A DNA stretch of 64,000 bases from a bacterium 1XD42-76 (GCA_009917545.1 QZDW01000006.1:62001-126000); one strand, 5' to 3'. Positions 9,388-17,067 are shown, numbered from the stretch's first letter. Notes: generated from the sequence alone by a model not told the origin. Numbers and translations are program-made.

Positions 9388-10414
9388 TTACTACGACGGG
9401 CAACTAACAGACATCATGCCCGGAAATATAACCAAAAAGCCGGAAGTAAAGGCGTTAAGCTACGCCTTGCAGCAAGCCTGCCGCCTTCTTTACCGATACA
9501 GCCGGAGGCTCTATATTTATTCTAATTTGGACGAGCAGCCGGAGGAAGTTATAGACCTTCTGGCTTCGGAACTTCGTACCCAGTATTACAGGAGTACCCT
9601 GGACCTTGACACGAAGCGGCGGCTTGTAAAAAATACGCTTATTTGGTATATGAGCGCAGGAACGCCCCAGGCAGTAGAGGAACTCGTAAGCGTAGTATTT
9701 GGAGAGGGCGAAGTAAAAGAGTGGTTTGAGTACGACGACAACCCTTATTATTTTAAGATTGTTACCAACGCCATACTTACGCTTGAAATGAATGATTTTT
9801 TTTCAATTATGATCCGGCGGGTAAAGAATACCCGGTCACACCTTCGGGCTATTGATATACACCGGATTGTAAATCACGAGCTTTTCTCCGGGGCGGCAGT
9901 TTTCCCAAACTATAAGCCGCCTGCAGTAATTGACGGTTACGCCGTAGACCGGGAAGCAAGGCAGACCATACACGCCGGGGCATTGGCATCCCAGCAGAGC
10001 CGCCCTGCGCCGATTTGGGACGGCTTTAAGACTGAGGGCGAAGAAATTACCGCCGGAGTATTTGCAGGGGCAGCAGGGGCCACCAGGACGCGCCAGGCGG
10101 CCGTTATAGACGGTTTTAGCTTCGAGGGTAAGCAAGTCATAGGCCAGACGTTTATAGGGGGCGAAATGGCGGCCACAGAGAAGCAGGCGGCCATCCTGGA
10201 AGGATTGGAAGGAGCCGCCGCACCGGTAGAAGGCCAGGCTTACGCCGGATCCGCAGCGAGGGCGGAGGCGCACCAGAAACCGCCGGCAGTCCGGGAAGGC
10301 TTTACCATCCAGGGCGAAACAGTAACTGAGGCTATTGTAGCCGCCACGGCTTCAAATAGTAAATACAAGAATACCGTAAAAGAAGGAGGAAAAAAGAATG
10401 CCACAACCATTTAA
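9380..10414 (+). CDS. Phage tail protein I, extended C-terminus
   Basis: A 344-residue protein. The first 180 residues match P2 gpI (formation of tail protein I) with RRLVKNTLIWYMSAGTPQAVEELVSVVFGEGEV reduced here to its core TPQAVEELVSVVFGEG. The remaining 160 residues carry about five repeats of an AVIDGFxxEG/QTFIGG type, which is unusual and may be an attachment stalk for the fibre. ATG 9380 was preferred over TTG 9374 because GGAGGG is correctly spaced. It overlaps both neighbours. Confidence 0.8.
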   Translation: MISYYDGQLTDIMPGNITKKPEVKALSYALQQACRLLYRYSRRLYIYSNLDEQPEEVIDLLASELRTQYYRSTLDLDTKRRLVKNTLIWYMSAGTPQAVEELVSVVFGEGEVKEWFEYDDNPYYFKIVTNAILTLEMNDFFSIMIRRVKNTRSHLRAIDIHRIVNHELFSGAAVFPNYKPPAVIDGYAVDREARQTIHAGALASQQSRPAPIWDGFKTEGEEITAGVFAGAAGATRTRQAAVIDGFSFEGKQVIGQTFIGGEMAATEKQAAILEGLEGAAAPVEGQAYAGSAARAEAHQKPPAVREGFTIQGETVTEAIVAATASNSKYKNTVKEGGKKNATTI

Positions 10415-11000
10415 CAACGCGGTCATGACCAACGCAGGGGCGAGGCTTCTGACCAGGGCGCAGGCCGGGGAAATCAAGATAGAGTTTACCCGGATCGCAG
10501 TAGGCAACGGCAATTATACCGCAGCCGAAAAGACGCTGGATGCGCTGCAGAAGCGGACAGCCCTTAAATCGCTTAAAAACAGTTATACCCTTTCGGATAT
10601 TGATGTTTTCAGCGATTACAGCGTGAAGGTAACGGCGCTTATTACGAACCAGGACCCCGTAACCGGGCAGACCCTCGTAAACGCCGGGTACTACATTAAC
10701 GAGATGGGCTTATTTGCCAAGGTAAAGGACGGAGCGGACAGCACCGAAGTCCTTTACAGCATTACCACCACAGCCGGGGACAACGGCGACTTTATGCCGC
10801 CATACAACGGATATAACCCGGCGCAGATTACGCAGGACTATTTTGCAACCGTAAACAACAGCGCAGAGGTTACAATCGTCAGCACCGGAGCCGCCCTGCT
10901 TGCGGAGGACGCGAACAAAATAAGGGACGACGCCACGCACCAGAAATATAAGCTGGGGATTGATAACGGATTGATCTATATTCAGGAGGTAGACGAGTAA
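10398..11000 (+). CDS. Phage tail fibre N-terminal domain-like protein
   Basis: A 200-residue protein resembling the N-terminal domain of phage tail-collar fibres (NAVMTNAGARLLTRAQAG, then FTRIAVGNG, then VNAGYYINEMGLFA). In P2-like phages this part attaches the fibre to the baseplate. Here it is a stand-alone gene directly followed, with no gap, by the DGR target gene at 11001. The two probably make one composite fibre, with this protein as adaptor (inference). Confidence 0.78.
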   Translation: MPQPFNNAVMTNAGARLLTRAQAGEIKIEFTRIAVGNGNYTAAEKTLDALQKRTALKSLKNSYTLSDIDVFSDYSVKVTALITNQDPVTGQTLVNAGYYINEMGLFAKVKDGADSTEVLYSITTTAGDNGDFMPPYNGYNPAQITQDYFATVNNSAEVTIVSTGAALLAEDANKIRDDATHQKYKLGIDNGLIYIQEVDE

Positions 11001-12290
11001 ATGATAGGAGAAAAGATTTATATTGCAGACAAGGAAACCTTAGACAAGGTTTATAACATTTTGGCATCCGATCCGGTATACGGCTTTATTGAGCATAACG
11101 ACATTTTAAGCCCTTCCGCCCGGATTGAGTACATCGGGCTTAATAAGAACTATTCCCCGCTTGTAAGAAACAAGGAAACCGGAGGCATGGCGCTGAACAG
11201 TTGGGCGGACTTCCCGGTCATTAAAGCAAACAAGCCCTACATGGTTCGGGCAGACGGTACACCGGATTACAGGCTCAAGGAAACGGACTACACACAGAGG
11301 GAGGACGGCGGCTCTTCCGACGTTGCAAACAGCAGCTACAACGGCGGCGCCTTTTCCTGGCTTATGAAGGTTTATAAGAACGAGGAAATGGTCGGCAACG
11401 ACAGGATCGTGCGCTTTTCCCTTACCGCCCGCGACGGTTACGAGCCGGTGGGCTTCATTGACCCGAACAATAAGGAGCTGGAGGGCGTATGGCTTCCCAT
11501 GTACTACGGTTCCATTTTGGGCGCGGACGGAGCCACGCCGAGGATGGTAAGCCTTTCCGGTATGCAGCCGCACCACACGAAGGACACGGCAGCGCAGAAA
11601 ACGGCAATTACTAATTTCAGCAGCCGGGCGGTATTCCTGGGCGGGCCGATTGTAGAAACAATTACCGACCTTCTTATTATGTTCGCAAAGACCACGAACC
11701 TGCAGGAAGCCTATGGGTACGGAAATTGTGCAGGCTACGACGCCAGCCAGTCCCCGACCTACGGAGTAAAGCAGAACGCCGTAGTGGGCGGCGGGCAGTT
11801 CTACGGAACCGACGATCAGCACAGCCTTAACAAGATTTTCCACAGCATAGTCCTGGGCAGCTACCAGCAGTGGATGCGCGACCCTTACGAAGTAGTTGTA
11901 AACGGGCGGGTGAAGGTAAGCAAAAATTACACCTACGACCCGACCGGGGCAGCATATACGGACACGGGGATCGTCGTACCGGACAATAAGACCTGGGACA
12001 CGAACCACAACGCCCTGGACTACCCGGCCCATTTCAGAACCGTTCCGGGGTACGGCGGTATCCCGGCTTTAGGAATGGACGGAGGGAGCAGCGCGACCGG
12101 AGGATGCGACGGCTTATGGAGAAAAGACCCGAAGCAGACTTTCACGGGCGTCTGCCTACGGTTCGGGGCTTGCGACGGTGGGCTTTGTTGCGGCGTGCGG
12201 GCGCGGTATTGGGACTACGCAGCCGCGGATGCGGCCTGGACCGTCGGCGCCGCCGATCTTCTTTTGCCACCTGTCGGCGTAGCCGTATAA
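11001..12290 (+). CDS. DGR target: receptor-binding tail protein with variable C-terminus
   Basis: A 429-residue phage tail protein whose last 50 residues are the variable region of a diversity-generating retroelement. Residues about 382-418 are encoded by the variable repeat 12146-12254. This region has the Trp/Gly-rich look of DGR C-type-lectin folds (GVCLRFGAC, GVRARYW, AAWTVGAA). Compared with the template, ten codons differ: N to D three times, N to Y twice, T to A twice, N to A, N to T and I to V. The protein presumably contacts the host surface, so variation would change host range. Most of residues 1-370 is not recognisable to me. Confidence 0.85.
   Translation: MIGEKIYIADKETLDKVYNILASDPVYGFIEHNDILSPSARIEYIGLNKNYSPLVRNKETGGMALNSWADFPVIKANKPYMVRADGTPDYRLKETDYTQREDGGSSDVANSSYNGGAFSWLMKVYKNEEMVGNDRIVRFSLTARDGYEPVGFIDPNNKELEGVWLPMYYGSILGADGATPRMVSLSGMQPHHTKDTAAQKTAITNFSSRAVFLGGPIVETITDLLIMFAKTTNLQEAYGYGNCAGYDASQSPTYGVKQNAVVGGGQFYGTDDQHSLNKIFHSIVLGSYQQWMRDPYEVVVNGRVKVSKNYTYDPTGAAYTDTGIVVPDNKTWDTNHNALDYPAHFRTVPGYGGIPALGMDGGSSATGGCDGLWRKDPKQTFTGVCLRFGACDGGLCCGVRARYWDYAAADAAWTVGAADLLLPPVGVAV
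12146..12254 (+). repeat. DGR variable repeat (VR)
   Basis: A 109-bp copy of the template at 12395-12503, offset 249 bp. By direct comparison, 11 positions differ. All 11 are adenines in the template, out of 19 template adenines; the 90 other positions are identical. The changes are A to G (seven), A to T (two) and A to C (two). The 3' end, CGGCGCCGCC at 12245-12254, is pure G/C and identical in both copies, as expected for the initiation-of-mutagenic-homology element. Confidence 0.96.
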
Positions 12291-12297
12291 GGGGGGA

Positions 12298-12322
12298 CCG
12301 GGGGCGCGAAGCACTCCCCCGG
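12298..12322 (+). other. DGR target-site hairpin with GCGAAGC loop
   Basis: Eight bases after the stop codon of the target gene and 44 bp beyond the VR, CCGGGGG (12298-12304) pairs with CCCCCGG (12316-12322). The loop contains GCGAAGC, a sequence known to form an exceptionally stable single-stranded DNA mini-hairpin. Hairpin or cruciform structures just downstream of the VR are known in other DGRs to mark the recipient site. Structure seen in sequence; role inferred. Confidence 0.65.
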
Positions 12323-12394
12323 AAGATACCGGAGCTTTGAAGCAGCGTAAATTATAAACAACAAAATATAAGGGGATAGGGACGGCGTCACCTG

Positions 12395-12503
12395 GGGCGT
12401 CTGCCTACGGTTCGGGGCTTGCAACGGTGGGCTTTGTTGCGGCGTGCGGGCGCGGAATTGGAACAACACAGCCACGAATGCGAACTGGAACATCGGCGCC
12501 GCC
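12395..12503 (+). repeat. DGR template repeat (TR)
   Basis: The donor copy, in a non-coding stretch between the target gene and the reverse transcriptase. Read in the target frame it would give RNWNNTATNANWNIGAA, where AAC/AAT codons mark mutable residues, the classical arrangement. Adenines cluster in the 3' half (12455-12492). It would be transcribed on the plus strand with the RT gene and copied with adenine-specific errors into the VR. Confidence 0.95.
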
Positions 12504-12624
12504 TTTATTCTATTCATACGGAGTATTAACTTAAAGCCGTTCCTATTCCTACACCCCTGGGCGTTGAAATACGCCTTAACCGCCATAATTGGAAGGGTAA
12601 GTGATAAATTAACTTGATACAGGG

Positions 12625-12655
12625 CGCACGGTAAAGCGGTCGCACCTGCCGTGCG
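12625..12655 (+). ncRNA. Hairpin in the TR-to-RT spacer RNA
   Basis: Between TR and RT lie about 190 bases without a reading frame. CGCACGG (12625-12631) pairs with CCGTGCG (12649-12655). In studied DGRs the spacer downstream of TR forms part of a structured RNA that primes cDNA synthesis, so this hairpin is a candidate for that element. The pairing is seen; its role is inferred. Confidence 0.45.
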
Positions 12656-12696
12656 TAGAGGATAGAAGAAAAAATATTCTTATAGGAGTATTGCTT

Positions 12697-13929
12697 ATGC
12701 GGAGGAAAGAGCTGTGGCGGAAGGCAGAGGAAACCGCCCAGGAAAAAGGCGTAAAACAATACAAATATTTGTATCGACGGATGCTTGACGAAAATATTAT
12801 ACGGAAGGCATACAAGAAGCTGCGGAAGGGCAAAACGAAGCGAAAAGAGATACAGCAGATAGGCGCCGATTTGGATAACGAAGTCGCCGCCATGCGGCGC
12901 ATGATAGAGAACACGAAACCGCCGGACGTTCCGGTGGAACACCCGGAGCTGGCATATAAGCCGAAAAAGCGCAAGCCGAAAATCATAAGGGAAAAGGGCA
13001 AAACCCGGAAGATTTTTATGCCAAAGATACACGAGCAATGGCTACACCACATAATCGTCCTTATTTTGGAGCCGATTATAACGGCCACGGCTTACCCATA
13101 TTCCTGCGGCAGCTTCCCGAAGCGGGGCGCCCATTACGGAAAGAAGCGGCTTTTAAAAATTATCCAGGGCGGAAAGAATATCCGGAATTTTGCGAAGATT
13201 GACATCCGCCATTTTTACGACAGCATACGGCTGGACATTCTTATGCGGGAGCTTCGCATAAGGATAAAAGACGAGCTTTTTCTATACGTTGTGGAGCTTT
13301 GCTTGCAGGGCTTTAAGAAGGGAATACCGCTGGGCTTCTACATTTCCCAGTGGCTGGCAAATTATTTATTGGAGCCGCTGGATCACTTCATAACGGACAA
13401 GCTGGGAATACCGAACCTTATCCGCTATATGGATGATATTGTTTTAGGACACGACAACAAAAAGAAGTTGCACCAGGCAATAGTAGAAATTAAGAAATTC
13501 ATAGGGCGTAGGTTCCGGCTGAAGCTGAAGCGAAACTACCAGGTCTTTAAGTTTAACTACCAGAAGAAGAACGGGAAGGTCGTAGGGCGCGTTATTGATT
13601 TTATGGGCTTCCTTTTCTTCCGCAACCGGACAACGATGCGGAAAGCTATCATGCTTTCAGCCACCAGGCTGGCCAGCAAGCTACACGCAGCAAAGGAAGC
13701 CGGGAGAGGATATTTTAAGAAGCACTTAGAAGCAATGTTAAGCTATATGGGCTGGTTCAGTTGTACGGACACTTACGACGCATACCAGGACTATATAAAG
13801 CCTTACATAAAAGTAAGACAGCTTAAGAAAATTATTTCAAAATTGACAAGGAGGGCAAACAGAAATGAAGCAGTGGACACAGGAACGAAGCGCAAGCCGG
13901 CCGGCAGAATTGCAGCTTGTGGCGCCTGA
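12697..13929 (+). CDS. DGR reverse transcriptase
   Basis: A 410-residue reverse transcriptase. The catalytic motif YMDD lies at residues 244-247, and the DGR-type motif 4 LGFYISQ at 212-218, where group II intron RTs have a different pattern. The N-terminus is very basic. There is no maturase or endonuclease domain. It would copy TR RNA with adenine mutagenesis and act on the VR upstream. I start at ATG 12697 because AGGAG lies eight bases upstream; an in-frame TTG at 12691 is too close to it. The 3' end overlaps the next gene by 65 bases. No accessory Avd gene is seen nearby. Confidence 0.95.
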   Translation: MRRKELWRKAEETAQEKGVKQYKYLYRRMLDENIIRKAYKKLRKGKTKRKEIQQIGADLDNEVAAMRRMIENTKPPDVPVEHPELAYKPKKRKPKIIREKGKTRKIFMPKIHEQWLHHIIVLILEPIITATAYPYSCGSFPKRGAHYGKKRLLKIIQGGKNIRNFAKIDIRHFYDSIRLDILMRELRIRIKDELFLYVVELCLQGFKKGIPLGFYISQWLANYLLEPLDHFITDKLGIPNLIRYMDDIVLGHDNKKKLHQAIVEIKKFIGRRFRLKLKRNYQVFKFNYQKKNGKVVGRVIDFMGFLFFRNRTTMRKAIMLSATRLASKLHAAKEAGRGYFKKHLEAMLSYMGWFSCTDTYDAYQDYIKPYIKVRQLKKIISKLTRRANRNEAVDTGTKRKPAGRIAACGA

Positions 13930-14140
13930 TACTTTCATCCAGCGCCGGAACATTCAGCAGGAGGAACACGAGGCCACGGATCAGGCGGCAGCCTATACGG
14001 ACTTCGTATGCGAGAGCCGGGAGATCAGCGTCGGAGAGTATGAGATGCTTAAGAGCATAGAGGAAATCCGGACGGACGAGGCAGTGAGCGCAGCTATTGA
14101 CGAGTACACGATGCAGCTTATGGAAGGAGGGCTTTTATAA
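13865..14140 (+). CDS. Small phage protein, unknown
   Basis: A 91-residue acidic protein that I do not recognise. It starts at ATG 13865 inside the 3' end of the RT gene, with AAGGAGGG before it, and its TAA overlaps the ATG of the XkdX-like gene. Its predicted helices and central EEHEATDQAAAYTDFV suggest a small soluble phage protein. The overlap pattern says it is translated with the tail cluster. It is not similar in size or basic charge to Avd, the usual DGR accessory protein. Confidence 0.7.
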   Translation: MKQWTQERSASRPAELQLVAPDTFIQRRNIQQEEHEATDQAAAYTDFVCESREISVGEYEMLKSIEEIRTDEAVSAAIDEYTMQLMEGGLL

Positions 14141-14283
14141 TGGCTTCGATTTTAGTAAACAGCCTTAAGCGGCTTTACGCGGCAGGCAGAGTGACGAAGG
14201 AGCAGATCGCAGAGAGGACGGAGAAGGGAACCATCACCGAAGCCGACTATAAGGAGATCACGGGGGAGGAATATGGAGAGTAG
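14140..14283 (+). CDS. xkdX: XkdX family phage protein
   Basis: A 47-residue protein (LVNSLKRLYAAGRVTKEQIA, ending in EADYKEITGEEY). The ITxADYKEITGEEY ending is the hallmark of the XkdX family, small proteins always found just after tail-fibre genes in phages of Firmicutes; function unknown. The ATG overlaps the preceding stop (TAATG), and the 3' end overlaps the next start by 11 bases. Confidence 0.85.
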   Translation: MASILVNSLKRLYAAGRVTKEQIAERTEKGTITEADYKEITGEEYGE

Positions 14284-14467
14284 AGGCAACGGCCCGCTGG
14301 AGATAGTAGAGCAGCAGAACGCCATTATTAGAATCCAGAGCGGCGTTATTGACGAGCTTTTCTTACTTCTTATGCAGCACATAAGCGCAGAGGAAGCGGA
14401 CAGCCTTCCGTGTATTGCCAGGATTAACCAGGCGGCGGAAATCCGGGCGGGAATCGGCTTAGACTAA
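14273..14467 (+). CDS. Small phage protein, unknown
   Basis: A 64-residue protein starting at ATG 14273 after GGGGGAGG, overlapping the XkdX gene. It has a predicted helical middle (VEQQNAIIRIQSGVIDELFL) and no membrane segment. Similar short proteins accompany XkdX in clostridial prophages, but I cannot assign a role. Confidence 0.65.
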   Translation: MESRGNGPLEIVEQQNAIIRIQSGVIDELFLLLMQHISAEEADSLPCIARINQAAEIRAGIGLD

Positions 14468-14560
14468 TATTTCTACACCAAAAGGCAAAAGGCCCAGGAA
14501 ACGGCGCAGGACGCGCCGTGGAAGGGGCTTATTTTATTGCAGGAAGGGAGGGAAAACAGG

Positions 14561-14863
14561 ATGACGGAGGTTTTATGTACAGCCATTACGGCGGCCGCTA
14601 CGGTTTTGTGCGCCTACATAGCACATAAGACCGGGCAGCGCGAGAAGCGCGAGGACGAGAGAGCAGAACAGCGGGCAAAAGAAGGGCGACTCCAGCTTAA
14701 GATGTCGGAGGCAAACAACAAGCTAACAATAGGAGTCGCGATGGCATTAAAAACAGGCCACGCAAACGGAGAAATAGAAGCAGGTCTAAAAGCAGTTGAG
14801 GACGCGCAAAACGACTATAGGCTGTTTTTGGAAGGCGTAGCACTTGACGAGCTGAAGAAGTAG
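14561..14863 (+). CDS. Small membrane-anchored phage protein, lysis region
   Basis: A 100-residue protein with one N-terminal membrane segment (about residues 4-20, LCTAITAAATVLCAYIA), then a strongly charged helix rich in Arg, Glu and Lys, then a mixed tail. I start at ATG 14561, preceded by AAGGGAGGG. Its place before the holin suggests a lysis accessory such as a second holin or antiholin, but this is inference from position and topology only. Confidence 0.6.
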   Translation: MTEVLCTAITAAATVLCAYIAHKTGQREKREDERAEQRAKEGRLQLKMSEANNKLTIGVAMALKTGHANGEIEAGLKAVEDAQNDYRLFLEGVALDELKK

Positions 14864-14931
14864 AGCAACCGCGCCGGAAGGTTGGGAAACCCCGGCGCAA
14901 AAAAATAAAAACCTTAAAGGAGGGTAACACC

Positions 14932-15162
14932 ATGAAACAGATTAACTGGGTAAAGAAACTTACAAGCCGGAAACTTTGGACTGCAGTAGCTTCCTTCGTT
15001 TCCATGATGATCGTAGCCACCGGCGGGACGCAGAACACGGCCGCCCAGGTTACGGCGCTTATTATGGCCGGGGCTTCCGTTGTAGCCTACATTATCGGTG
15101 AGGGCTTGACCGACGCGGCCAACATTGAGGCTGAGGACCCGGAGCAGAGCGACGGAGAATAG
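14932..15162 (+). CDS. Phage holin
   Basis: A 76-residue protein with two predicted membrane segments (about residues 16-31 and 38-56), a basic start (MKQINWVKKLTSRKLW) and an acidic end (EAEDPEQSDGE). This is the build of small holins of Firmicutes phages, which open the membrane for the endolysin. It stands immediately before the endolysin, whose ribosome binding site overlaps its stop codon. AAAGGAGGG precedes its ATG. Confidence 0.8.
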   Translation: MKQINWVKKLTSRKLWTAVASFVSMMIVATGGTQNTAAQVTALIMAGASVVAYIIGEGLTDAANIEAEDPEQSDGE

Positions 15163-15172
15163 GAGGCAGATC

Positions 15173-16741
15173 ATGGGCATTGTTTGGGGAGGCGTAGAGC
15201 GCGAGCTTTACGCCTTTTTCAGTAGCAAGGGACTTTGTAAAAACGGTATTTTCGGGCTGTTCGGCAACCTTTACGCAGAGAGCGGGATGAACCCGAAGAA
15301 CCTGCAGAACAGTTTTGAAAAGAAGCTCGACTTTACGGACGAGAGCTACACGGCAGCAGTTGACAGCGGAAGCTATAAGAACTTCGTACACGACGGCGCG
15401 GGCTACGGTTTGCATCAATGCACCTATTGGAGCCGGAAGCAGGCTATGCTTGCTTTTCACCAGGCGAAGGGCGTATCCATTGGCGACACCTTGACGCAGG
15501 CGGAATTTATTTATAAGGAGCTTTCCGAGAGCTACCCGACGGTCCTTAAAGTTCTTAAGACGGCCGCAAGCATCCGGGAGGCTTCCAACGCTGTACTTTT
15601 GCAGTTTGAGAAGCCGAAGGACCAGAGCGAAGCCGTCCAGGACAAGCGGGCGGGCTACGGCCAGGAGTACGAAGCTCTTTACCGGAAAGAAGGAGGGAAC
15701 GAAGGTATGACAGAGGCACAGGCAAGACAGAAGGTCGTAGGCATTATGCAGGGCTGGATCGGGCTTAAGCGTTCCGACAGGAGCCACGCCCCGATCATTG
15801 ACACATATAACGGCAATAAGCCGCTGCCCAGGGGCTACAAGGTTACTTATACCGACGCATACTGCGCCACCACGACCAGCGCGGCAGCGATTAAGGCAGG
15901 CTACACGGATATTATACCGGTAGAGTGTTCCTGCTATTATTTGATTGAGAAAGCCAAGGCTATGGGCATTTGGCAGGAAAACGACGCATACATCCCGAAG
16001 CCGGGCGACGAAGTTCTGTACGATTGGGACGACGGGCCGAACTTTGCCACCACGGACAACCAGGGAGCGCCGGAACACGTCGGCATGGTTGAGGCGATAA
16101 GCGGCAGCACGATCCGAGTTATGGAGGGCAACATGAGCGGCGGCGTTGTCGGCCGGAGGAACCTGCAGATCAACGGCAGATATATCCGGGGCTTTATTTG
16201 CCCGAACTACGCCAGCAAGGCAACGGAGAAGGAGCCAGACGCACCGCAGCCTGGCAGCACGGCAACCGGCGGCGGATTGAGCCGGGAAACGAAGTGGACC
16301 GGCCGGACCACAACTACGCTGAACGTAAGAAAGTGGGCCGGGAAGGAGAACGACGAATGCAGCTTTAGCCCGCTTAAGGACGGGGAGGAAATAAGCGTAT
16401 GCGACGAGATCCAGGCGGCGGACGGTTCCCGCTGGTACTACATTAAAAATAAGGCCGGTAAGTACGGCTTTGCTTCCGCGAAGTACATTACCGCTGCAGG
16501 AGCCGGATCCGGAGCCAGCGCGGCGCCCGTTTCCTTTAAGGCCGGGGACAAGGTAAAAGTTACCGGGACTTTCTACGGTAACGGCAACGGGACCGGCGGA
16601 GCTATTAAGAAAACCGGCGCGACGATGTATGTTACGGAGCTTGTAGACAAGGCAACGTATAAATATTATATCGGCCTTGCAGCCAAAAAGGGAGGCGCCC
16701 GGCAGGGCTGGGCGGAGCCTTCCATCCTTGAAAAAATTTAA
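15173..16741 (+). CDS. Endolysin: tail-lysozyme, CHAP-like and two SH3-like modules
   Basis: A 522-residue modular peptidoglycan hydrolase. Residues 1-175 form a phage tail lysozyme-type domain (GLFGNLYAESGMNP; the Glu is the likely catalytic acid). Residues about 180-350 form a Cys/His amidase or endopeptidase domain, with Cys in TDAYCATTTSAAA and His in APEHVGMVEAI. Residues about 375-445 resemble bacterial SH3. The last 67 residues repeat the module found at the end of the hub protein. ATG 15173 follows AGGAGG. A perfect AAGGAGGG and in-frame ATG at 15707 could give a shorter second product. Confidence 0.9.
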   Translation: MGIVWGGVERELYAFFSSKGLCKNGIFGLFGNLYAESGMNPKNLQNSFEKKLDFTDESYTAAVDSGSYKNFVHDGAGYGLHQCTYWSRKQAMLAFHQAKGVSIGDTLTQAEFIYKELSESYPTVLKVLKTAASIREASNAVLLQFEKPKDQSEAVQDKRAGYGQEYEALYRKEGGNEGMTEAQARQKVVGIMQGWIGLKRSDRSHAPIIDTYNGNKPLPRGYKVTYTDAYCATTTSAAAIKAGYTDIIPVECSCYYLIEKAKAMGIWQENDAYIPKPGDEVLYDWDDGPNFATTDNQGAPEHVGMVEAISGSTIRVMEGNMSGGVVGRRNLQINGRYIRGFICPNYASKATEKEPDAPQPGSTATGGGLSRETKWTGRTTTTLNVRKWAGKENDECSFSPLKDGEEISVCDEIQAADGSRWYYIKNKAGKYGFASAKYITAAGAGSGASAAPVSFKAGDKVKVTGTFYGNGNGTGGAIKKTGATMYVTELVDKATYKYYIGLAAKKGGARQGWAEPSILEKI

Positions 16742-16743
16742 GG

Positions 16744-16772
16744 TTGACTGATTTTAAAAGTTGTAGTATGAT
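16744..16772 (+). promoter_or_regulatory. Sigma-A type promoter after the lysin
   Basis: TTGACT (16744-16749), 17-nt spacer, TATGAT (16767-16772). It starts 3 bases after the lysin stop and is followed by no gene, only by a terminator at 16826-16863. Confidence 0.7.
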
Positions 16773-16778
16773 GTGCGG

Positions 16779-16862
16779 CGGAGGGGGTCTTAGAGGGTGA
16801 AACCACAGGCCCCAGGACGCGAGAAAAGCCCCGCTGCCGGTTGGCAGTTGGGGCTTATTTTT
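16779..16862 (+). ncRNA. Candidate phage small RNA, about 85 nt
   Basis: A promoter at 16744-16772 and an intrinsic terminator at 16826-16863 enclose a transcript of about 85 nt. The only frame is a 23-codon GTG frame without a well-placed ribosome binding site, so a non-coding RNA is more likely. Its 3' end is antisense to the end of the AbrB-like gene transcript. I do not recognise a known RNA family. Confidence 0.5.
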
Positions 16863-16863
16863 T
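16826..16863 (+). terminator. Intrinsic terminator
   Basis: AAGCCCCGCTGCC pairs with GGCAGTTGGGGCTT and is followed by a run of T. It closes the candidate small RNA and any lysin read-through. The stop codon of the leftward AbrB-like gene lies in it. Confidence 0.85.
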
Positions 16864-17049
16864 AATTCCAGATATGATTATTTTGTCGCCATCGAAAGAG
16901 GCTACGACGCTTCTATTATTCAGATCCACGCCAAGGGCAGCCGCCCAGGGCTTCGGTATTGAGAGCTTGAAACCAACGGAACCGGAGCCGCCTTTATTGG
17001 CGATTAGGTTTAGCTCCCTTGTTTCAATTCCTTCTGTTGTTTTCTTCAT
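16855..17049 (-). CDS. AbrB/MazE-like small DNA-binding protein
   Basis: A 64-residue protein with the swapped-hairpin AbrB pattern: GFKLSIPKPWAAALGVD, then SVVASFDGDKIIISGIKK. Such proteins are transition-state regulators or antitoxins. No toxin gene is adjacent, so a regulator is more likely (inference). GGAAG precedes the start, and a 14-bp perfect palindrome lies 19 bases upstream. It is transcribed leftward, against the tail genes. Confidence 0.75.
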   Translation of the reverse strand: MKKTTEGIETRELNLIANKGGSGSVGFKLSIPKPWAAALGVDLNNRSVVASFDGDKIIISGIKK

Positions 17050-17067
17050 TTCCTACACTTCCTTTTC

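Noticed and set aside
13865-14140. Avd accessory protein of the DGR
   Set aside because: The protein is acidic and lacks the expected basic four-helix pattern; position after RT alone is not enough.
14868-14925. Terminator before the holin (GCGCCGG..CCGGCGC)
   Set aside because: It is followed by A, not T, on the plus strand, and the holin is expected to be cotranscribed.
16855-17049. Toxin-antitoxin module (MazE-like antitoxin)
   Set aside because: No toxin-like gene lies next to it; the neighbours match no toxin family I know.
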